A model generated the notes under the pieces. That model saw only the letters and a list, made by a program, of their open reading frames with translations, did no database searches and had not been told where the DNA came from. DNA of 18,438 bases, taken from contig JADLAZ010000143.1 in assembly GCA_020849725.1 (NCBI GenBank), forward strand, positions 1 to 18,438. Reading direction: 5' to 3'. Made by a program: the position numbers and the translations under genes. Shown one piece after another: positions 13,869-18,438 of the stretch; the first letter of the stretch is position 1, and each line of letters begins with the position of its first letter. Source of the stretch: Chloroflexota bacterium (GTDB lineage Bacteria > Chloroflexota > Chloroflexia > Thermomicrobiales > JADLAZ01).

Positions 13869-14942
13869 CTAGCGTGGCGGAGGCGGCTCCCCACGTCGAT
13901 CGGCCAGGCTGCGGGGCGTGAGATCGAACAGGGTCTCGTCGCCGGCGAAGAAGCGCGTCAGCTCGTCCACCATCAGGTGGAAGAAGCGTGGGCGCGAGGC
14001 GGCGGTCACACCGGCGATGTGGGGGGTCAGAAACACGTTTGGCATCTGCCGGATCGGGCTGTCGCCCGGCACTGGCTCGGGGTCAAACACGTCGAAGCAG
14101 CCGACGATGTCGCCACGCCGCAGGCGATTCACCAGTGCGTCGGGGTCGATGATAGCGCCGCGTGAGACGTTGACCAGCACCGCGCCGCTCGGGACCAGGT
14201 CCAATTCACGAGCGCCGATCATCCGGCGCGTCGACGGCGTCAGCGGCGCCAGGCAGACGATGACGTCGTTACCGGCCAGCACGCGGTCGAGCGTCGTCAG
14301 CCGCACGCCAAGCAAATCGGCGATGTCCTTGGGGATGTAGGGGTCATGCACAGCGATCTCGACCTGAAACGGCTGGAGCAAGGCGATGAGCCGCCGGGCG
14401 ATGTGGCCACCGCCGATCAGGCCGATCCGCTTGCCGGTCAGTTCGGCCCGCGTGTAGCCAAAGTCGTCGTGCGCTAGCCGGAACTCCTCGCCGGCGATCA
14501 TGCGCCGGAAGAGTGCGCCAGCGTTGCGTAGACCGATCAGCATCAGGCCGAGTGCCCACTCCGACACGGGGTAGGACGAGCCGTTGGTCGTATCGACGAC
14601 GCGGATGCCCCGGCGCCTCGCTGCCTCAACGTCGATGCGGTCGGCGAAGCGGTCACCTTCTAACTCACCGATGAGCCGCAGCCGTGGTGCGGCGGCCATC
14701 ACGTCGTCGTCGATCTTAGGCGATCCGTGGCACACGATCACCGCGTCCGCCGTCGCCACCCGTTCGAGCAGGGCTGCTCGCGCCGCCGGGTCATCGTTGG
14801 CCCGGAAGCTGGCGCCACCAGCCAGAGGCAGGTAGTCCCATGCCGCGGCCTCCGTCAACCGCGCCAGATCAGCCTCCGCCAGGTAGGTAGCCTTGAGCTT
14901 GGGGTCAAAGACAATCAGGACGTGTGGTTGGGCGGCACTCAT
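13869..14942 (-). CDS. D-isomer-specific 2-hydroxyacid dehydrogenase family protein
   Basis: This 357-residue NAD(P)-dependent dehydrogenase belongs to the D-2-hydroxyacid/phosphoglycerate/glyoxylate reductase family. The N-terminal substrate domain covers about 1-115. The Rossmann domain contains GKRIGLIGGGHIARRLIALL (GxGxxG, about 176-181), and the acidic residue of strand 2 is D200 (AVHDPY). The catalytic triad is complete: R261 (VNVSRGAIID), E289 (DVFDPEPVP) and H308 (LTPHIAG). The C-terminal tail after about residue 335 is polar and ends in a Pro run. The exact substrate cannot be told. The ATG at 14942 has GGAGG four bases upstream. Upstream lies the XDH-type subunit on the same strand, 167 bases away, which may point to a shared catabolic role. 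Confidence 0.93.
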   Translation of the reverse strand: MSAAQPHVLIVFDPKLKATYLAEADLARLTEAAAWDYLPLAGGASFRANDDPAARAALLERVATADAVIVCHGSPKIDDDVMAAAPRLRLIGELEGDRFADRIDVEAARRRGIRVVDTTNGSSYPVSEWALGLMLIGLRNAGALFRRMIAGEEFRLAHDDFGYTRAELTGKRIGLIGGGHIARRLIALLQPFQVEIAVHDPYIPKDIADLLGVRLTTLDRVLAGNDVIVCLAPLTPSTRRMIGARELDLVPSGAVLVNVSRGAIIDPDALVNRLRRGDIVGCFDVFDPEPVPGDSPIRQMPNVFLTPHIAGVTAASRPRFFHLMVDELTRFFAGDETLFDLTPRSLADRRGEPPPPR

Positions 14943-15109
14943 GGGACCTCCGGGCCGGTGGGTGGCTGGGTCAGATACCAGGGGACACGTGGACGGGGTG
15001 GACGGGTGGGCCGGGCTATTGACCCTCCCAATCCACCGCGCCAACGCCGCTCTCTAAGGCACTGCTCCTCTCTGGTGAAGTGGTTGGCGCCGCCTGCTGA
15101 GCGCCCCAG
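14943..15109 (-). other. Gap between XDH subunit and hydroxyacid dehydrogenase
   Basis: No gene is visible in these 167 bases. There is a GGTGG/GTGGAC-rich repetitive stretch near 14950-15010, and no convincing -35/-10 pair on the minus strand. Whether the dehydrogenase has its own promoter is undecided. Confidence 0.35.
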
Positions 15110-17365
15110 CTACGTGCCCATGGCGTCACGCATGCGCTCGGACGTGAATGGCACTGTCGTGACGCGCTTGCCGGTTGCCTGCTTGACCGCGTTGCCAATG
15201 GCGGCCAGTGGCGGAATGATCGGCGGCTCGCCGACGATGCGCGCGCCGAAGGGGCCATCCGGCGCGGGCACCTCCACCAGCACCACGTCGATATCGGGCA
15301 GGTGAGATGCCTTGGGCATGGCGTAGTCCATGAAGCTGGCGGTCAGCAACTGGGCCTGGTCATCGTGCAGCATCTGCTCGCTGAGCGCCCAGCCGATCCC
15401 CTGCACTGCTCCGCCGAGGATCTGGCCGATGACGGCCGGCGGGTTGAGCGCCTTGCCGACATCCTGCACGGCGACGTAGTCCAGCAGTGTCACCTCACCG
15501 GTGTCGGGATCGACCCGCACCTTGGCCAGGTGGGCGGCAAAGCCGGGCGCGATAATCTTCTGGGCGCTGGCGCCGCGGCCCCAAATTGGCTCGTAGCGGC
15601 TGGTGCTGAGGCGGGCGATCTCCTCCAGAGGCACGGCTCGGCCGGGGGCGCCCTTGACCCGGACCTCGCCGTCACCAATCTCCAGGTCCTCGATCGATGC
15701 CTCCAGTTGTTGGGCGGCGATCGCGATCGCCTGCTGGCGAGCGTCACGCGCCGCCTCCAGCACGGCCTTGCCGACGGTGTAGGTGATCTGGCTGCCGCCC
15801 GAGCCGGGCGAGTGCGGCGCCGACTCGGTATCACCGATGACGACCTTGACCTTGTCGGGCGTCACGCCGAAGGCCTCAGCCGCGATCATGGCGAACGTCG
15901 TCGTCTGGCCGGTCAGGTCGACCGCACCAACACTGATCGTTAGCGTGCCGCCCGGGTCCATGCGGCAGGCGGCGGCCGCCGGCCCGCGCCCGCCCGGCCA
16001 GCCACCGGTGCCGACGCCGATGCCCTCGTTCGGGCCGAGCGAGTTGCGGCTCTGCCACGCGGGATGGTCCTTCAGTGCCTGCAGCGTCTCGCGCAGGCCG
16101 ACCACCGGCCAGGGGTTGCCGTCGGGCCACAGGTCCCCCTCGACGATCGCATTCTGCAAGCGCACGTCCAGCGGGTCGAGGCCGAGTTGCTCGACGAGAT
16201 CGTCCAGCGCCGACTCGAACGCGAAGCTGGCCTGCGGCGCGCCTGGTGCGCGGTAGGCGCCAACACCGGCCTTGTGCGTCATGACTTCGTAGCCGCGGAT
16301 GTCGAAGTTAGGGATTCGGTAGTAGCCGCCGAGGAGCAGGCAGCCGATCGACAGCGCCGAGCCGGAGTAGGCGCCCGTGTCGAAGATGACCCGCGCCTGC
16401 ATCGCCGTCAGCGTGCCGTCCTTCTTGCCGCCCAGCTTGATCTCGAAGATCGTCAGCGGTGACGGGTTCGCGGCCAGGAAGTCCTCGGTCCGGGTGTAGG
16501 CCAGCAGCACCGGTCGGTTGAGCCGCACCGCCAGCGCGGCCACGAATGGGTCGATCAGGACATACTTCGCGCCGAAGCCACCACCGATCGCCATCGCCTC
16601 GCAGCGCACCAGATTGGCCGGAATGCCCAGTGCGGCGGCGACCTCGTCGCGGGTGTAGAACGATGCCTGCGTCGAAGTGTACACGTTGACGCCGCCGTTG
16701 ACCGGGTTGGGCGCGACCAGGCAGGTCTGTGTCTCCAGGTAGCCCTGGTGGACGACTGGGATGGTGTAGGTGCCTTCGACGATCGCGTCGGCCTGGGCGA
16801 AACCAGCGGTCAGGTCGCCGCGCTTGAAGTGGATGCTATTGGAGACGTTGGCCGGCAGTTCCTCCTTCTCCTCTTCCAAGCCACCGACGACGGCAGCGTG
16901 CAGTGCGGCCTCCTCAGCGCCGGCTGCCGGCCGCTCGCGCACGGTCGGCGCGCTGGCATCCATGCCCTGGATCGGGTCGCTGACAGCCGGCAGATCATCG
17001 TACACGACGGCGATGGCAGCGGCCGCATCCTCGGCCTGCGCCTCCGTTTCGGCCACCACGGCCGCCACCGGCTGGCCGGCAAACACGACCCGGTCCTCCG
17101 CCAGGAAGTTCAGCCGGCGGGATCCGCCCTCCTTGCCCTTCAGGTCGAGATCGCCGGCGACAAACACGCCCAGGACGCCGGGCATCGCCCTGGCGGCACT
17201 GGTGTCGATGCTGACGATGCGGGCGCTGGCAGCAGTGCTGAGTGCTAGCCGGCAGTGCGCCAGACCGGGCAGGTGCAGGTCGGCGGTGTAGCGCGCGCGA
17301 CCGGTCAGCCTCTCCGGCGCATCGCGCCGCGGCATGTTGATCCCAATGGCCGAAGCGACTGCCAT
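15110..17365 (-). CDS. Xanthine dehydrogenase/aldehyde oxidase-type molybdenum-binding subunit
   Basis: This 751-residue protein is the molybdopterin-binding large subunit of the xanthine oxidase family, cytosolic and acting on purines, aldehydes or other heterocycles. The N-terminal Ald_Xan_dh_C part begins near residue 17 (ERLTGRARYTADLHLPGLAH). Cofactor and active-site motifs are HQGYLET (206-212), GGGFGAKY (261-268), the AYRAPGAPQ segment (370-378), DLTGQTTT (483-490), GAVQGIGWAL (652-661) and VGEPPIIPP (711-719), with the catalytic Glu at E713. The AYRCSFR signature of form I CO dehydrogenase is absent, so it is not a CoxL of that type. The ATG at 17365 follows GGAGGG at about four bases. 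The FAD and iron-sulfur subunits normally encoded alongside are not on either side. A possible promoter lies at 17440-17468. Confidence 0.94.
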   Translation of the reverse strand: MAVASAIGINMPRRDAPERLTGRARYTADLHLPGLAHCRLALSTAASARIVSIDTSAARAMPGVLGVFVAGDLDLKGKEGGSRRLNFLAEDRVVFAGQPVAAVVAETEAQAEDAAAAIAVVYDDLPAVSDPIQGMDASAPTVRERPAAGAEEAALHAAVVGGLEEEKEELPANVSNSIHFKRGDLTAGFAQADAIVEGTYTIPVVHQGYLETQTCLVAPNPVNGGVNVYTSTQASFYTRDEVAAALGIPANLVRCEAMAIGGGFGAKYVLIDPFVAALAVRLNRPVLLAYTRTEDFLAANPSPLTIFEIKLGGKKDGTLTAMQARVIFDTGAYSGSALSIGCLLLGGYYRIPNFDIRGYEVMTHKAGVGAYRAPGAPQASFAFESALDDLVEQLGLDPLDVRLQNAIVEGDLWPDGNPWPVVGLRETLQALKDHPAWQSRNSLGPNEGIGVGTGGWPGGRGPAAAACRMDPGGTLTISVGAVDLTGQTTTFAMIAAEAFGVTPDKVKVVIGDTESAPHSPGSGGSQITYTVGKAVLEAARDARQQAIAIAAQQLEASIEDLEIGDGEVRVKGAPGRAVPLEEIARLSTSRYEPIWGRGASAQKIIAPGFAAHLAKVRVDPDTGEVTLLDYVAVQDVGKALNPPAVIGQILGGAVQGIGWALSEQMLHDDQAQLLTASFMDYAMPKASHLPDIDVVLVEVPAPDGPFGARIVGEPPIIPPLAAIGNAVKQATGKRVTTVPFTSERMRDAMGT

Positions 17366-17439
17366 GATCCCTCCCTGTGGCGCTGCGGTCGAAGGCACTG
17401 GCCGCCGGCCGGCCGTGACCGAGCCAGTCGACCGGCTTC

Positions 17440-17468
17440 ATTGTGGCTGTCCGTCCGGTGTGGCGCAA
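17440..17468 (-). promoter_or_regulatory. Possible promoter of the XDH-type gene
   Basis: The minus strand has TTGCGC (17463-17468), a 17-base spacer and CACAAT (17440-17445), about 75 bases upstream of the ATG. Both boxes are partial matches, so this is tentative. Confidence 0.35.
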
Positions 17469-17496
17469 GCCCGGCGGATGCCTCCGGTTGGCGCGG

Positions 17497-17502
17497 TATA
17501 CT
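17497..17502 (+). promoter_or_regulatory. Possible -10 box of prfB
   Basis: TATACT matches the -10 consensus in five of six positions and lies 57 bases before the prfB start. No convincing -35 is seen 16-18 bases upstream. Confidence 0.35.
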
Positions 17503-17558
17503 TGGCCGACGTAGGCCGGCCACTGCTGGCCGTGTCACCGTTGGCGGAAGGAGTGGGC

Positions 17559-18438
17559 ATGGCCGACGACAATCTCGCTGTTTTGCTGCCGACGCTGCGC
17601 GAGCGGGTCGATCGCGCAAGGGGGCGACTTTGACCTGCCGGCCAAGCTCGCCGCGATCGCAGAGCTAGAGGCGCAGGCGGTCGCGCCCGGGTTCTGGGAC
17701 GACCCGAAGGCGGCGCAGCCGATCATGCGTCGGCTGAGCGCGCTGCAGCGCCAGGTGCAGGACTGGCAGGCGCTGGCCGACGAGGTGCAGACGCTTGACG
17801 AGCTGGCCGAGTTGGCCGCCGCTGAGGACGACGCCGCCACGCGCGCTGAGGTGCACGTCGAGGCCGTCCGGCTCGACCGCCAGTTGACGGCAGCCGAGTT
17901 CGATCTGGCCATGGCGGGCCCGTACGATGGCCATGACGCACTGGTGACGATCTCCGCCGGCGCCGGCGGCGTGGACGCCCAGGACTGGGCGGCGATGCTG
18001 CTGCGGATGTACCTGCGCTGGTGCGAGAGCCGGCGCTGGAAGACCGAGGTCGTCGATGTGACCGAGGGCGAGGAGGCCGGCATCAAGAGTGCCACGGTGC
18101 AAGTGCGCGGCGACTCCGCCTACGGCTACCTGAAAGGCGAAAAAGGCGCGCATCGGCTGGTGCGTCTCTCGCCGTTCGACTCGGCCCACCGCCGCCACAC
18201 CGCCTTCGCTAACGTTGAAGTGGTGCCCGTCGTCGACGACTCGCTGGAGGTCACCATCAACGACGACGACGTGCGGATGGATGTCTACCGCTCGTCCGGC
18301 GCCGGCGGCCAGAACGTGCAGAAGAACAGCACCGCCGTCCGGCTGACGCACCTGCCGACCGGCATCGTCGTCACCTGCCAGAATGAGCGCTCGCAGCTTC
18401 AGAACAAGGAGACCGCGATGGCCATCCTGCGCGGGCGG
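17559..18438 (+). CDS. prfB: Peptide chain release factor 2, partial at 3' end, expressed by +1 frameshift
   Basis: Release factor 2 ends translation at UGA and UAA. The first 24 codons (MADDNLAVLLPTLRERV and on) run into an in-frame TGA at 17631-17633. Protein sequence continues in the +1 frame from GAC at 17632 (DLPAKLAAIAEL) to the window end, 293 residues so far of about 365 expected. Diagnostic motifs are GFWDDP, SAGAGGVDAQDW, the stop-codon-recognition tripeptide SPF at residues 204-206 (class-defining for RF2; RF1 has PxT) and the GGQ at 249-251 that triggers peptide release. GGAAGGAG (17546-17553) lies five bases before the ATG. The window cuts the gene after about 80 percent. It is divergent from the XDH-type gene. 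Confidence 0.97.
17619..17634 (+). promoter_or_regulatory. prfB programmed +1 frameshift site
   Basis: An internal Shine-Dalgarno AGGGGG (17619-17624) is followed after three bases by the slippery CTT and the TGA stop, then C (17628-17634). This is the spacing known for the E. coli prfB site. When RF2 is scarce, slow decoding of TGA lets the ribosome slip one base forward into the RF2 frame, so RF2 controls its own synthesis. Confidence 0.95.

Noticed and set aside
17631..17633. In-frame TGA in prfB as a sequencing error, pseudogene or selenocysteine codon
   Set aside because: The internal Shine-Dalgarno, spacing and CTT-TGA-C match the known RF2 frameshift signal exactly.

Overview
This is a GC-rich bacterial chromosome segment with dense coding, short gaps, frequent GTG starts and strong GGAGG-type ribosome binding sites. 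The gene set (a short YidC without a large extracytoplasmic domain, KhpB, a CoxL/XdhA-type molybdenum hydroxylase subunit, a MoxR ATPase, a tRNA without encoded CCA) would fit a Chloroflexota lineage such as the Thermomicrobia. That assignment is an inference from gene content and style, not from a marker-gene comparison.

Layout. (1) Positions 2-2945, plus strand: the C-terminal part of a bifunctional NAD(P)HX repair enzyme (nnr), a two-CBS-domain protein and alanine racemase (alr), probably co-transcribed. (2) Positions 2932-4145, minus strand: a small DNA-binding protein with an excisionase/MerR-like HTH and its own strong promoter, then a degenerate receiver-domain protein. (3) Positions 4281-5907, plus strand: an SDR oxidoreductase and a class I SAM-dependent methyltransferase. 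(4) Positions 5927-11377, minus strand: the conserved ribosome/membrane-biogenesis cluster in transcription order tRNA-Phe, rpmH, rnpA, yidD, yidC, khpB (jag), a PfkB-family sugar kinase and mnmE. A TTGACT-16-TACAAT promoter lies upstream of the tRNA. dnaA, which often sits next to rpmH, is not here. (5) Positions 11535-13034, minus strand: a MoxR-type AAA+ ATPase and a RidA-family deaminase. (6) Positions 13171-13823, plus strand: a stand-alone receiver protein whose phospho-acceptor Asp is Glu. It is expressed from a TTGACA-17-TAGAGT promoter whose -35 box is the exact centre of a 31-bp near-perfect palindrome, followed by a long, structured leader. (7) Positions 13869-17365, minus strand: a D-2-hydroxyacid dehydrogenase and a xanthine dehydrogenase-type molybdenum subunit. 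(8) From 17559 to the window end, plus strand: prfB (release factor 2) with the classical autoregulatory +1 frameshift site.

Most of the window is housekeeping: cofactor repair, cell-wall D-alanine, tRNA modification, RNase P, membrane insertion and translation termination. The parts least explained by known biology are the palindromic control region and leader of the Glu-receiver gene, the second degenerate receiver with a symmetric TACAATG/CATTGTA element in its divergent promoter region, the very acidic insert in KhpB, the sugar kinase embedded in the rpmH-mnmE cluster, and a molybdenum hydroxylase large subunit without its partner subunits next to it. I see no CRISPR array, insertion sequence, prophage or obvious defence system.
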